64,000 bases of DNA, from positions 23,772 to 87,771 of the forward strand of contig JBEKRX010000014.1 in NCBI GenBank assembly GCA_049518415.1, in the 5' to 3' direction. The translations under genes were made by a program, and so were the position numbers. How positions within the stretch are numbered: position 1 is the first letter of the stretch; each line of letters begins with the position of its first letter. The notes beneath the pieces are model-generated. The model worked only from the letters and a program-made list of their open reading frames with translations. It had not been told where the DNA came from and did not search any database. Positions 25,710-34,271 of this stretch are shown here, piece after piece. This stretch comes from CAVQND01 sp049518415 (GTDB lineage: Bacteria; Verrucomicrobiota; Verrucomicrobiia; Limisphaerales; UBA8199).

Positions 25710-27722
25710 TCATTGTCCAATGATGCGATAGAAGGCGGCGTTGCCTTCCAGGGCCAGCGGCACGGGCGGCACGGCGTTGGTCAGGAGGTCGGTCCAGTCG
25801 CCCGCAACCAGGTCGGTCGCTCGCTGCACGCGGTAGGGCGGTCCGCCGCCAGCCCAGTTCAGGACGGCGCTCGTGCCCTGCAACGTCAGCGTGGCCCCGA
25901 GCGGCGACTGGAGGACGGTGAGCGTGTCGTTGAAGGTCGTGTTGCCGCCGTAGGCCGGCGCCCAACTGGTCGTGGTCGCGGTCACGATGACGAGATTGGT
26001 TCTGTTCGCCGGGAGCCGAATGCCGGTCGCGCTCCAGGCGTTGGTGCCGGAGGCGTTGCCCTTGGCGCCGTTGGCGAGGTTGGTCCAAGTCACCGAAGTT
26101 ACTGGCTGTCCCAAGGCAGCGGCGGACCCGGCGAGATTGAGGCTTGTCGCACCCGTGGCATAGACTGCGGTCTGGGTCGGACTGGTGATCGAAAGGAGCG
26201 GCTCATTGGTCGAGGCCACGCCGCGCCGCTGCGCCAGAAACCGGTCGATCGTGGCCGGCGTCCGCACGTGCATGAGTATGCCGCCGAGGTGTCCGCCGGT
26301 GCTGTATTCGGTGTAAATGGGATTTCCTCCCGCTCGGCGGAGTGCGGTCACCAAGGCGCGTGAGTCGCTCACGCCCACCACCTCGTCATCTGCGGCGCAA
26401 GCAACCCACAGCGGCACATTTTTGATGGCGGCGGGCAGGGCGTTTCCCATCCAGCCAGCTCCAACATCTGCAGCGGCGAAGAAACCGGGCCGCATTCCCA
26501 TCAGGTCCCACGCCGCATGGACGCCCTGCGAATATCCGTCGACGTACACTCGGTTGGTGTCGATGTTGAATTGGGACATCAGCCGATCCAGTAGCCCCGA
26601 CGTGAGCTGGAGGTACTGGTCGGTCCAGTCTTCGCCTGCCGACCAGCGGGTGGGAGACACAAAAATCACTGGGTCCATTGCCTGTAGTTTGTAAGAGGCA
26701 AGGAGGAGCCTTTCGGGCGTTGATCTTGAGAGGAAAACGCTCACGTCGTCACCTGAGCCGTGGAACCCACAGAAGAGGGGGTAGCTCCGAGTGGGGACAT
26801 AGTTGGTCGGCACCCAGTAGAAGTACGGCAGGCCGCGACCGGCCGCGTTCGTGAAGTTGCCGCGGATGAACGAGCTGACCGGCGGCACCACCCAGAGCCG
26901 GGCCGGCTCGCTGGTGACCGCGCCCCAGGCATTGGTGATCACCACCGTGTAGTCGCCCTCATCGGCGGGTTGGACGGCGGCCAAACTGAGAGTCTTGTTC
27001 GTCTTGTCCAGCAACTCGCTACCGTCCAGCCGCCATTGAAAAGATTGTGGCTGACCGCCAGAGCTCGTCACCGCGAACGAAGTGGCGGCCCCCACGAAAA
27101 CGGCCCTGTGCTGGAGTGCAGCCGTGTAGGCGATCACCGGAGCCTGTGACACCTCCAGCCGCACCGGGCTGCTGGTCACCGAGCCGACGTAGTTAGTCAC
27201 GACTACTGTATAGAGACCGGCGTTGGTAGGTTGCACGTTGGCCAGGGTGAGAAGCGCACTGTTTTTCCCGGCCAGCGGCAGGCCGTTCTGGCACCATTGG
27301 ATGAAAAATGGCGCCGTTCCTGTAACCCAGACCTGCATCGTCACGGTAGCGCCGACAGGCACCAAGGGGTTGTTGTTCGTGATTCGGGTGATTCCCGGCG
27401 GCACCATGACCGTCAGGCTCGCCACGTCGCTGTTTGTTGTGCCCGTGGCATCCGCGACGACCACACGGTAGTCGCCGGCGTCGCTGGTCTGCACGTTGGT
27501 CAGGACCAGGGTGGCGTCGGTGCAGTTGGTCAGGTCCATCGCGTATATCTGCCACTGGTACGCCAGCGGCTCGGTGCCGGTGGCCAGGACCGTGAAGGTC
27601 GCGGTCGTGCCGACGCAGTTGGTGCACGATTGCGGCTGTTGGGTGATGACGGGCTGGCCGAGGCCGGCCCCGATGGCGGCCAGGAAGAGCCCGGCCGTAA
27701 GGAGCTTGATTTTTGTTTGCAT
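25710..27722 (-). CDS. Secreted Ig-repeat alpha/beta hydrolase (PHB-depolymerase/esterase-like)
   Basis: 670 residues, ATG at 27722. Signal peptide to about residue 23 (LTAGLFLAAIGAGLGQP). Residues 24-270 are three Ig-like domains, each with a QWxxDGxxLxxxxxxxLxLxxVQxxDAGxYxVVVxN pattern. Residues 285-490 form the hydrolase: FCGFHGSGDDVSVFL oxyanion region, nucleophile elbow GYSQG (Ser near 396), acid in ACAADDEVV and a histidine in STGGHLGG. The last 150 residues are a beta-sandwich ending with AFYRIIGQ, the C-terminal module seen in related secreted proteins. Predicted to cleave polymer or sugar esters outside the cell. Its upstream region carries the shared 30-bp motif. Confidence 0.85.
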   Translation of the reverse strand: MQTKIKLLTAGLFLAAIGAGLGQPVITQQPQSCTNCVGTTATFTVLATGTEPLAYQWQIYAMDLTNCTDATLVLTNVQTSDAGDYRVVVADATGTTNSDVASLTVMVPPGITRITNNNPLVPVGATVTMQVWVTGTAPFFIQWCQNGLPLAGKNSALLTLANVQPTNAGLYTVVVTNYVGSVTSSPVRLEVSQAPVIAYTAALQHRAVFVGAATSFAVTSSGGQPQSFQWRLDGSELLDKTNKTLSLAAVQPADEGDYTVVITNAWGAVTSEPARLWVVPPVSSFIRGNFTNAAGRGLPYFYWVPTNYVPTRSYPLFCGFHGSGDDVSVFLSRSTPERLLLASYKLQAMDPVIFVSPTRWSAGEDWTDQYLQLTSGLLDRLMSQFNIDTNRVYVDGYSQGVHAAWDLMGMRPGFFAAADVGAGWMGNALPAAIKNVPLWVACAADDEVVGVSDSRALVTALRRAGGNPIYTEYSTGGHLGGILMHVRTPATIDRFLAQRRGVASTNEPLLSITSPTQTAVYATGATSLNLAGSAAALGQPVTSVTWTNLANGAKGNASGTNAWSATGIRLPANRTNLVIVTATTTSWAPAYGGNTTFNDTLTVLQSPLGATLTLQGTSAVLNWAGGGPPYRVQRATDLVAGDWTDLLTNAVPPVPLALEGNAAFYRIIGQ

Positions 27723-27784
27723 GGTTTTCCTATCCGGTTGTGTCGGGCACGACCCTTTGTTGACGTACTCTCAAGTGCTTAGTT

Positions 27785-27975
27785 TGGCTTATGGCGGCCA
27801 GTCCGTGCCCCACGCCGCCGGGGCTTCGCCCGCCGGCCGGCTTCGCTTCTGGCTTCCGCCCTGTCGGGTGGCCCCGCTTTCACGGGCAGGCACACCCAGC
27901 CCACATCCTCTACAGAAGCAAAAACCTGAAAAAGTAACGGTCGGCGCGGTGTTTTTTGACGAACGGCCCGGCGCC
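27785..27975 (-). repeat. Dispersed repeat family 3, copy A (upstream of Ig-hydrolase)
   Basis: About 190 bp matching 29,660-29,850: TGCCCCACGCCGCCGGGGC, a CTTCGCTTC-x-GGCTT block, TTTCACGGGC-GGCACACCC, CTACAGAAGCAAAAACC and CGGTGTTTTTTG. In both places it lies directly 5' of a minus-strand secreted hydrolase gene. The 30-bp regulatory motif is inside it. The remainder of 27,723-28,128 has no gene, so this copy defines the hydrolase leader and probably its promoter. Confidence 0.65.
27911..27940 (-). promoter_or_regulatory. Shared upstream motif, Ig-hydrolase copy
   Basis: On the minus strand it reads CCGTTACT, then eight bases, then GTTTTTGCTTCTGTA. It lies about 190 bp upstream of the hydrolase ATG at 27722. 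The element agrees with the kinase and lipase copies at about 24 of 30 positions, with identical spacing between its two halves. Confidence 0.5.
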
Positions 27976-28128
27976 GCGGCCGGAGCGGTCCGCGCCGCGC
28001 CGGGTGGTTTCAACGCCAGGATGAACCGCCTTGCTTCGCCGGCGCCTGGCCCAGTCGGGGTCCGCACAGCCTTTTGCGTCAGACTCCGACTGGTTTCGCC
28101 CTCGCCAGACCGTGGCGGTTTTCTCAAA

Positions 28129-29643
28129 TTACGGGAGGGTGATTTTATCGGCGACGGACTCCAGCACGCGCCATGGTTGGACGACGTGCAGCGCGTGACA
28201 CGTATCGGACCCTGGAAGCACGGCGAAGTGAGTCAAGTGTGCGTCCCCGGTCAGGTATTCATACGCGGCCTCGGCGTCCGCCGTATCGCCCCCAAACGGA
28301 TCCTGCTCGTAACTCACGGCCTGGAAGGTCGTTCGATACCGAGGGGCGAAAATTCCCGGGTCGACGGCGGGTGCCACGTAAGGAGGATAGCCGCTGGAGT
28401 CCTTGACCACGGACATCGGTTCGGCAGCGTTGTAGTGGTTGGCCGTTATCTCGGCCACGCTCGGCGTGGCCGTGACGAGCACGCCGGATGTGTTCGCGCA
28501 GATGCCTTGCCAGCCTGCATCGGTAGTCCCAAAGAAGGGCGCGTTGGGAGGGAAGAGTTCGATGTAGTACCACCAGATACTTGGCCCCGGATTGGGAAGA
28601 CGGGCTCCGGACGCCAACAGGACCACATTCTTGATGTGATATTGGTCGCGGAGAGATGTGCCTTGCCGAATCAGCCGTTGTTGAGCCAACTGGATGACGC
28701 CTCCTCCCAGGCTGTGGCCCAGCAGTGTTTCAGGTCGGATCTTCTTTGCCTGCAGCGCCTCCAGGGCACCCAGCAAGGCCCCCACGTAATCATCGAGGTT
28801 GATCTGATCGACCGGCAGGAGGGCCGGATCAGGCAAGCCGCTGCGGTCTGGCCCCGGGAGGTTCAAAGCCACGACCCGACTCACCTTGCGACCGGCCGGG
28901 TTGTCGGTGAAAAGGGCTGTCGCCAGCGGTTTCCAAGTGCTCGCGCTGCACAGCATCGCATGAACGGCGAGCACCGTTTCACCTTCACTTTGATGCTCTC
29001 CGTTGACGAAAACCTTGGCGTGAATATCCATGGCGACACCTGGGCGGATCTCAATCCCCGGCAAGACCAGGTCGAACTCCTGGTCCGGGGTGCGCGGAGG
29101 CAACAATTGCACCGCATAGAGTGAGGCTGGCCCTCCGCCATGGAAACTGTATTGCATGCCCCCGACCTCGCCACGCGTGCCGTAGAGTGTTCCATGGGCG
29201 ACACTAACGGGCGCGGTGGGGAATCCTGTGCCCTGGGCATCGACGGTCCCCTCCCAGACACCTCCGGTGGGGGTGAACTTGGGATTCTGAGGATCGGTGG
29301 TCAGATCCCAGGTGCCGACCTCCTTGATCACAATTCCGTGGGCGACGAAATCGCCCTTAGCGTCCACGCGAAGGTCCATCGTCACCGTGGCACGCGCCTG
29401 TAACAATGGCTCAGCCGACAACTCCATCTGCAGCAAACGCATACCTCGGATGCACGTGAACCCACGGTGCTGGGTGGGCACACCAGGATCGAGGACTCCG
29501 AGCGGAATGACCGTCTCCTGACACGTTGTTCTTCCTCCTCCGCTGGCGGGCAGTGCCCAGGAAAGCAGCGCTGCCGCTACGATTGTCAAGAGAACCGACC
29601 TCTGGGTTCTGGTGGGTGACCGACTTGTTCCATAGTTCTTCAT
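28129..29643 (-). CDS. Secreted alpha/beta hydrolase (lipase/esterase-like)
   Basis: 504 residues, ATG 29643. Signal peptide with hydrophobic core SVLLTIVAAALLSWALPAS, cleaved near residue 36. Residues 40-220 form a beta-rich N-terminal region without recognised domain (repeated T-V-T-M-D-L and YSFHGGGPASLYAVQLLPP). The alpha/beta hydrolase core starts near 220 (VLAVHAMLCSASTWKPLATA) with nucleophile elbow GHSLGGG (Ser about 308) and a final histidine in HLTHFAVLPGSDTCHALHVV. The fold suggests ester hydrolysis of lipid or polymer substrates outside the cell. It is preceded by repeat family 3 and the shared 30-bp motif, as is the hydrolase gene downstream, so the two are probably co-regulated though separated by about 400 bp. 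Confidence 0.82.
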   Translation of the reverse strand: MKNYGTSRSPTRTQRSVLLTIVAAALLSWALPASGGGRTTCQETVIPLGVLDPGVPTQHRGFTCIRGMRLLQMELSAEPLLQARATVTMDLRVDAKGDFVAHGIVIKEVGTWDLTTDPQNPKFTPTGGVWEGTVDAQGTGFPTAPVSVAHGTLYGTRGEVGGMQYSFHGGGPASLYAVQLLPPRTPDQEFDLVLPGIEIRPGVAMDIHAKVFVNGEHQSEGETVLAVHAMLCSASTWKPLATALFTDNPAGRKVSRVVALNLPGPDRSGLPDPALLPVDQINLDDYVGALLGALEALQAKKIRPETLLGHSLGGGVIQLAQQRLIRQGTSLRDQYHIKNVVLLASGARLPNPGPSIWWYYIELFPPNAPFFGTTDAGWQGICANTSGVLVTATPSVAEITANHYNAAEPMSVVKDSSGYPPYVAPAVDPGIFAPRYRTTFQAVSYEQDPFGGDTADAEAAYEYLTGDAHLTHFAVLPGSDTCHALHVVQPWRVLESVADKITLP

Positions 29644-29659
29644 ATGTTTCTACCTATCT

Positions 29660-29850
29660 GTTGTTGGTTTGGCGGCCATCCGGTGCCCCACGCCGCCGGG
29701 GCCTCGACCGCAGGCCGACGTCGCTTCGGACTTCGGCGCTGTCTGGAGGCCCCAGTTTTCACGGGCGGGCACACCCTGCCGTCATCCCCTACAGAAGCAA
29801 AAACCCGAAATAGTAACGGCCCGTGCCGTGCTTTTTGTCGAAATGGGCGC
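29660..29850 (-). repeat. Dispersed repeat family 3, copy B (upstream of lipase-like gene)
   Basis: Partner of the copy at 27,785-27,975, with the same order of blocks and orientation. Starts about 17 bp before the lipase ATG. The rest of the intergenic stretch 29,851-30,164 contains no gene that I can support. Confidence 0.65.
29790..29819 (-). promoter_or_regulatory. Shared upstream motif, lipase copy
   Basis: Minus-strand sequence CCGTTACT, eight bases, GTTTTTGCTTCTGTA, ending about 147 bp upstream of the lipase ATG. Third member of the motif set with the kinase and the Ig-hydrolase. Confidence 0.5.
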
Positions 29851-30164
29851 GGCTGCCTCGCTGGAGCAGGACGCGCCGCGCCGCCTATGCTTTGAGCGGC
29901 ATCAAGATTGACCACGCGCAGCAGAGGCCTCCTCTCGGGCCTCAGAGCGCTGCCAGCGTAGCTGAGGGAAAGCGGGGCGATTTTCCTCACCGCCGTCAGG
30001 GACGGCCGCCGTGGTGCCTCAATTATCTGGGAAGCGTTTTCCCGCCTTGCCGTTGCCGTCCAGACCCCTCTTCCCGACGCGTCTAAACAAAGGGAATTAG
30101 CAGCAAGTAAAACAGGCCAGAGAAGCACGGCGGCGTCCCGCCGCGCCGGGACCACAACCTGGCG

Positions 30165-30300
30165 GACAACCCCATTGGCCGCATTGGCTGGATTAGCCAC
30201 ATCGGCCAAACTGGCCGCATTGGCTGCCTTGCCCGCCTGCATTGCCTACATTGGCTGCATTGGCCACATTGGCCATTTTTGCCAAAAAACTCGCCGGGCC
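30165..30300 (+). repeat. Dispersed repeat family 1, copy C (9-nt array head only)
   Basis: About twelve imperfect 9-nt units of the form TTGGCYRCA ending in GGCCATTTTTGCCAAAAAAC, the same junction as in copies A and B. The body that follows in those copies is absent here; the sequence instead runs into the GDPD-like remnant. Confidence 0.65.
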
Positions 30301-30305
30301 GGCGC

Positions 30306-30425
30306 GTGCGTTTCCGGGGCGCGCCCGACCAGGGGGTGTTCTGGGGCGAGCTGCTGGCAAACGACGTGGAGCTCATCAACACCGACGGCCTGGAGGGAGC
30401 GCAGAAGTTCCTGTTCAAACCTTGA
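30306..30425 (+). pseudogene. 3' remnant of a glycerophosphodiester-phosphodiesterase-like gene
   Basis: 39 in-frame codons ending at TGA 30425. The peptide includes FWGELLANDVELINTDGLEG and AQKFLFKP, which looks like the end of GDPD-family proteins, where a final INTDxLxGLxxFL strand-helix is conserved. Nothing resembling the catalytic HRG...ENT part is present upstream; instead repeat copy C abuts it. I read this as a gene end left after a repeat insertion or deletion. The assignment is by pattern only. Confidence 0.35.
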
Positions 30426-30587
30426 GAATCGGCATGGAGCAAATCAGCTTCACGCGCGCCTTGGAAGCTGAGCTTTCGCCTCAACCGAGTCGATGTGCTC
30501 CCCGATTGCTCAACCACTTCGTGTTGGGCACGTTCGAGTTTATGGACACTACGGCGTAACGATCGGCGTCCGCGGACAGTTCCCTCG

Positions 30588-31454
30588 TCAGCGATCAAAA
30601 TCCGCCACGAACGTCTGATCACTGATGGGCGGGCGAATGTACCCGTTATTGAGAGGACGAGCCGGCAGCTTGACCGGTTTCGGAGTCAGGTCCTCGTAAG
30701 GAATCTGATCCAGCAGATGGCGAATGCAATTGAGACGGGCTCGTCTTTTGTTGTCGGCATCGACCACGTACCAGGGTGATTGTTTGATATCCGTGTGGGC
30801 CATCATCGTATCCTTTGCCCGCGAGTAGTCCTGCCAGCGGCGGCGGGATTCGAGGTCCATCGGGCTGAGCTTCCAGCGTTTGGTGGGGTCTTGGATGCGA
30901 GCCTGGAAACGTTCCTCCTGCTCTTCGTTGCTGACCGAGAACCAGTACTTAATGAGGATGATTCCGGAGCGAACCAGCATCCGCTCGAACTCGGGGCAGG
31001 AATGGAGGAACTCCTCGTATTCCGCGTCCGTGCAGAAGCCCATCACGTGTTCGACCCCGGCTCGGTTGTACCAACTGCGGTCCAACAGCACCATCTCTCC
31101 GGCGGCAGGAAGATGGGCGGCGTAACGCTGGAAGTACCACTGGGTCTTTTCGCGTTCGGTAGGGGTGCCGAGGGCGACCACGCGGCAGATGCGCGGGTTC
31201 ATTCTCTGGCTGATCCGTTTGATCGTGCCGCCCTTGCCGGCAGCATCGCGGCCCTCGAACAGGACTACGACTTTGAGGCCTTTGTGCTTGATCCATTCCT
31301 GGAGTTTCACCAGCTCGATCTGCAGGCGTTTTAACTCCTTCTTGTAAGTCTTGTTCTTGACCTTCCGCGCCCGCTCCTGGAGAGGCGCGGAGCCCCCGTT
31401 GCGGCCGCCATTGCGCGGGGCGTTCCAAGTCTCAAAACCGTTCGTTTTTGGCAT
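30588..31454 (-). CDS. ppk2: Polyphosphate kinase 2
   Basis: 288 residues from ATG 31454 (a GTG two codons earlier is in frame). Walker A EGRDAAGKGG at 67-76, lid-region RTERE-like segment TPTEREKTQWYFQRY, Walker B DRSWYNRAGVE at 125-135, and the C-terminal RRWQDYSRAKDTMMAHTDI followed by SPWYVVDADNKRRARLN are all family signatures. PPK2 uses polyphosphate to phosphorylate NDP or NMP. The sequence KHKGLKVVVLFEGRDAAGKG matches single-domain class I enzymes, which usually make ATP/GTP from the diphosphates. Cytoplasmic, monocistronic here. About 160 bp without gene precede it. Confidence 0.95.
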   Translation of the reverse strand: MPKTNGFETWNAPRNGGRNGGSAPLQERARKVKNKTYKKELKRLQIELVKLQEWIKHKGLKVVVLFEGRDAAGKGGTIKRISQRMNPRICRVVALGTPTEREKTQWYFQRYAAHLPAAGEMVLLDRSWYNRAGVEHVMGFCTDAEYEEFLHSCPEFERMLVRSGIILIKYWFSVSNEEQEERFQARIQDPTKRWKLSPMDLESRRRWQDYSRAKDTMMAHTDIKQSPWYVVDADNKRRARLNCIRHLLDQIPYEDLTPKPVKLPARPLNNGYIRPPISDQTFVADFDR

Positions 31455-31622
31455 AACCACGCGGTCTTGCGCGGCCGCTGTTTTCCGCGCAGCGCCGACT
31501 GCAGACCCTGCTTACCACGTTCCATATCGGCGGTTGGAGCCAAAACCTGAGGCTTATCTCAACCTCGCCGAGCCGCCGTGGGCAGCGAAAACTCCATAAT
31601 CCTTCGAGAACGTTGATTTTGA

Positions 31623-31823
31623 ATGTCGTCGGCCAAAGTTGGCTTCGATATGCTCGAGGTCATTGGGGCGCTTTTGCGGTCCCTGCTCTCCGGCTTTCAA
31701 TCCCATTCCCGGCTCGCGCTTGAGAATCTGGCGCTCCGCCATCAACTCGCCGTGCTCAAACGGCAGGGGCGCAAACCCAAACTCCGGCCCGCCGATTCAG
31801 TGAATTCTTCAGTGAACGAGTAG
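31623..31823 (+). pseudogene. Truncated integrase/transposase (IS481/IS3-like N-terminus)
   Basis: 66 codons containing MLEVIGALLRSLLSGFQSHS and LENLALRHQLAVLKRQGRKP, the leading helix of DDE integrases annotated as integrase-core proteins in Verrucomicrobia (family text LENxxLRxQLAVLxR...RxRLxxxDR). The reading stops after KLRPADS, before any HTH or DDE residues. It is a broken relic. The following 31,824-32,044 contains only the TAGTGGACGTTTTGAG / GGCACTACCCGCCCACTACT remnants and no gene. Confidence 0.6.
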
Positions 31824-32044
31824 TGAATGGGCAGGGATGGGTAGTGGACGTTTTGAGTGCTCGGGCACTACCCGCCCACTACTTCGGCACTGCTCGGCCA
31901 TGCGGCCGAGCAAGGACACCAGCACGGTATGAGTTCGGCTGGGCGGAGCCTTCCGTGAGAACCCGCCGACGATGTTCTCCGCTTCCTGGGGACCGAACTG
32001 GACGCGGGGGTGAAAGCCGGTATATTGAGGTGCAAATCCGGTCT

Positions 32045-32488
32045 ATGAAATGTCCAGCATGTTTCCATGAATTGACCGAGCTCCAAGTCGGCAGCCTGTT
32101 TGTGGATGTCTGCCAGGGCGGCTGCGGGGGGATTTGGTTCGACGCTTTCGAATTAGGGCGCGTGGATGAGGAGAACGAGGCGGCCGGGGAGGCTCTGCTC
32201 CAGATCCAGCGCGACGAGCGGGTGGTCGTGGACGCGACCCGCAAGCGCGAGTGCCCGCGCTGCCCGGGCATCAAGCTCCATCGCCACTTTTTCAGCGCCA
32301 AGCGCCGCGTGGAGGTGGACGAGTGCCCGAATTGCGCCGGCTACTGGCTCGACGCCGGGGAGTTGGCCCAGATCCGCGCCGAGAAGGCGGCCACCGCCAG
32401 GGAACGGCAAGCCGGCCCGCCCACCATCTCGGCCAAGGTCATCCGCTACCTCTACCAATTGCAACGTCAAGGGCGGGCCAAGACTTGA
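32045..32488 (+). CDS. zf-TFIIB-like double zinc-ribbon protein
   Basis: 147 residues from ATG 32045. Two zinc-binding segments: MKCPACFHELTE with CQGGCGGIWFDAFELGRV, and CPRCPGIKLHRHFF with VDECPNCAGYWLDAGELAQI. The C-GG-WFDxxEL pattern after each knuckle defines the zf-TFIIB (DUF1751-like) family, whose function is unknown. The last 45 residues are basic and may bind nucleic acid or protein. Earlier in-frame codons back to 31,823 lie in repeat-like sequence and lack a start signal. Stands alone: next gene is on the opposite strand. Confidence 0.8.
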   Translation: MKCPACFHELTELQVGSLFVDVCQGGCGGIWFDAFELGRVDEENEAAGEALLQIQRDERVVVDATRKRECPRCPGIKLHRHFFSAKRRVEVDECPNCAGYWLDAGELAQIRAEKAATARERQAGPPTISAKVIRYLYQLQRQGRAKT

Positions 32489-32613
32489 GCTTTGGCCTGA
32501 GGAAGCTGGGTCTTGGATTCGGGCTCGGCTTGCAGCCAGGCCCATCGGCGGGGCGCCGTGCCAAGGCTTAGGCCTCGGGGCAGAGGGCCAACCGCCGTGA
32601 CTTGCCAATGGCG

Positions 32614-33384
32614 TCAATTCGGGCCGCTGAGCCGTGGGGGGGCCGTCGAGCGAGCGGGGGCGTAGCGCCTGAAAAGGCGGCGCCAGAGGTAGCGGGCCAG
32701 CGCCTTGTAATTGGGCAGGCCGAGGTCATCGCAAATGGCGGCGCTGTAGAGCAACCAGAAGGTGAGCTTGAGCTGGTTCTCATTGAACCACCCAACCAGG
32801 CCCGCCAGCGTGCCGAAGGCGCGCGGGAAGAGGGCGGCCAGGGTGTCAGTCATGGGGCGGCACAAATCGATGAGGGCGTGCCAGAGCCACTGTGAAAGGG
32901 AGAACTGTTGCACGAACTGGAGCACCAGCACGGTGACAAACACGATGAAGGCATTGCGCACCACGAGCCGGAACCATTGCCTGGCGAGGCGGCGGGTAAC
33001 CCGGCGCAGAGACCCGGCGCCGTTCGTTGGCTCTCCGTTACGCGAGTACCTAACCAGCCGCGCGGCCCCCTCGCAGGCGAAGATAATGCCAAAGAGCAGG
33101 GCGAGCTGGTGCTGATGGAAAAACGAGAAGCCCCAGGTCGAGGATGCCTCGGCCTCCGGCAGCGGCTTCCGGGCCAGCCCCGGCGGCAGGGACGGGGTCA
33201 TCTCCCGCCAGATGCCGCCGACGAGTCCGAGCATGACGCTGCCGAAGACCTGGACCAGAAAGGCCAGTACCAGGGCGTCCCAGGCGCACTCCCAAAGAAT
33301 CTGGGCGGCCTTGGCGCAGGTCAGCGCGGCTGTGCGCCCGGGCTGGCCGCAGGACGGCGGCGGCGTGGCTTCATCCATAGGCAT
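32614..33384 (-). CDS. Multi-pass membrane protein of unknown function
   Basis: 256 residues from ATG 33384, which has GGAGG about 7 bases upstream on the minus strand. Four or five hydrophobic helices are visible: ALVLAFLVQVFGSVMLGLVG, QHQLALLFGIIFACEGAARL, NAFIVFVTVLVLQFVQQF, a weak one near FGTLAGLVGWF, and LTFWLLYSAAICDDLGL. Loops are Arg-rich on the predicted cytoplasmic side. No transporter motif or catalytic residue is recognisable. The much longer in-frame reading to 34,008 goes through repeat family 1 and is not part of the gene. Confidence 0.7.
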   Translation of the reverse strand: MPMDEATPPPSCGQPGRTAALTCAKAAQILWECAWDALVLAFLVQVFGSVMLGLVGGIWREMTPSLPPGLARKPLPEAEASSTWGFSFFHQHQLALLFGIIFACEGAARLVRYSRNGEPTNGAGSLRRVTRRLARQWFRLVVRNAFIVFVTVLVLQFVQQFSLSQWLWHALIDLCRPMTDTLAALFPRAFGTLAGLVGWFNENQLKLTFWLLYSAAICDDLGLPNYKALARYLWRRLFRRYAPARSTAPPRLSGPN

Positions 33385-33466
33385 ACTGGCCTCCAATCTA
33401 TTCCCCCCGGCGCCGTCCGGCCAGTATAATGGAGCGGAATTCTTGTATTGCGGCGCGTCTCCGCAT

Positions 33467-33765
33467 GAGGGCGATTTGGGTTGCTCGCGAATGCTCCTCG
33501 GCCTCGACGGCTTGGGTGCGGCTATTGCAGGGAGCAGGCCTAGGCGGGACCAGGGAAGCGCTTGGCTGCGCCGAGGAGAGCGACAGAGCGTTGTGCCGAG
33601 CTGTGCCATTCCTTTTAGGCCGTGGCCGGGCCAGTTTTTTGGACAAAATGGCCAATGTGGCCAATGCAGCCAATGTAGCCAATGCACCTGGCCAATGCAG
33701 CCAATGGTGCCGATGCGGCCAATGTCGCCAATGCAGCCAATGGGGCCAATGGGGTGCGGCGTTAT
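33467..33765 (-). repeat. Dispersed repeat family 1, copy B (full length, inverted)
   Basis: Reads on the minus strand as an expanded 9-nt array (about 12 units, 33,655-33,765), the CAAAAAACTGGCC junction, and the same body as copy A (AAAAGGAATGGCAC, then CTCTCCTCGGC-CAGCCAAG, GGTCCCGCC, ending GCGAGCAACCCAA). Identity to copy A by eye is high, with scattered substitutions. It lies between a membrane protein gene and repeat family 4. No gene is seen between 33,385 and 34,037. Confidence 0.7.
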
Positions 33766-33802
33766 GGCTTGGGCGCAGGGCGGGGCGGCTCTGGTTGGCT
33801 GA

Positions 33803-33950
33803 GCTTGGGTGGCTGGCCGGGGGAACTGGGTATGCGGCGGTAGCCCAGGCGCTGGCCCGCGTCGGCCGGCCAATGGAACGGACTGCGGCATTGCGCCAGC
33901 AAGTAGGCGCAATTGAAGAGCAAATGCGGAGAAGTAGGTGCGACTATTCC
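33803..33950 (-). repeat. Dispersed repeat family 4, copy A
   Basis: Matches 34,698-34,845 in direct orientation, sharing GTAGCCCAGGCGCTGGCCCG, CGGCCGGCCA-TGGAACG, GCCAGCAA and GCAAATG-x-GAGAAGTA. Together the two copies bracket the DUF433/DUF5615 gene pair. The copies have diverged most at the inner ends. Confidence 0.65.
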
Positions 33951-34037
33951 GATTCCGCCAGGGGACCGGGGGCACGGGCATTTTGAGCAAAGTTGCGCGG
34001 CTTGCCATTTTCAGGCGATGCGGTTAGGTTTTGAGGC

Positions 34038-34265
34038 ATGAGCGAGCGCATTGAAATCGACCCGCGCGTTTGTGGCGGGCAGCCGGTCATCAAAGGCACG
34101 CGGATTTCCGTGGCCGCCCTTCTGGAGCAACTGGCGGAGGGCGAGTCGTGGGATTCCATCCTGGGCGGCTACCCGGAACTGACGCGAGCCGACATTCAGG
34201 CGGCTTTGGCTTACGCGCGGCAGTCCATCCTGCACACCGAGTTGGCCGTTCCTGGTGCGGCCTGA
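34038..34265 (+). CDS. DUF433 antitoxin-like protein
   Basis: 75 residues. The signature of DUF433 is complete: IEIDPRVCGGQPVIKGTRIS near the start, then a helix-turn-helix-like tail GESWDSILGGYPELTRADIQ followed by AALAYAR. The family pairs with DUF5615 PIN-like nucleases as type II toxin-antitoxin modules. Here the partner starts 6 bp after the stop. It probably binds its promoter and neutralises the toxin. The module lies between two direct copies of repeat family 4. Confidence 0.88.
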   Translation: MSERIEIDPRVCGGQPVIKGTRISVAALLEQLAEGESWDSILGGYPELTRADIQAALAYARQSILHTELAVPGAA

Positions 34266-34271
34266 TTCCTT

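Noticed and set aside
30588..31334. 184-codon plus-strand frame opposite ppk2
   Set aside because: Antisense shadow of the PPK2 gene, whose Walker motifs are on the minus strand.
33385..34008. N-terminal extension of the membrane protein through the 9-nt array
   Set aside because: The stretch is repeat family 1 and 4; a well placed ATG with GGAGG occurs at 33,384.
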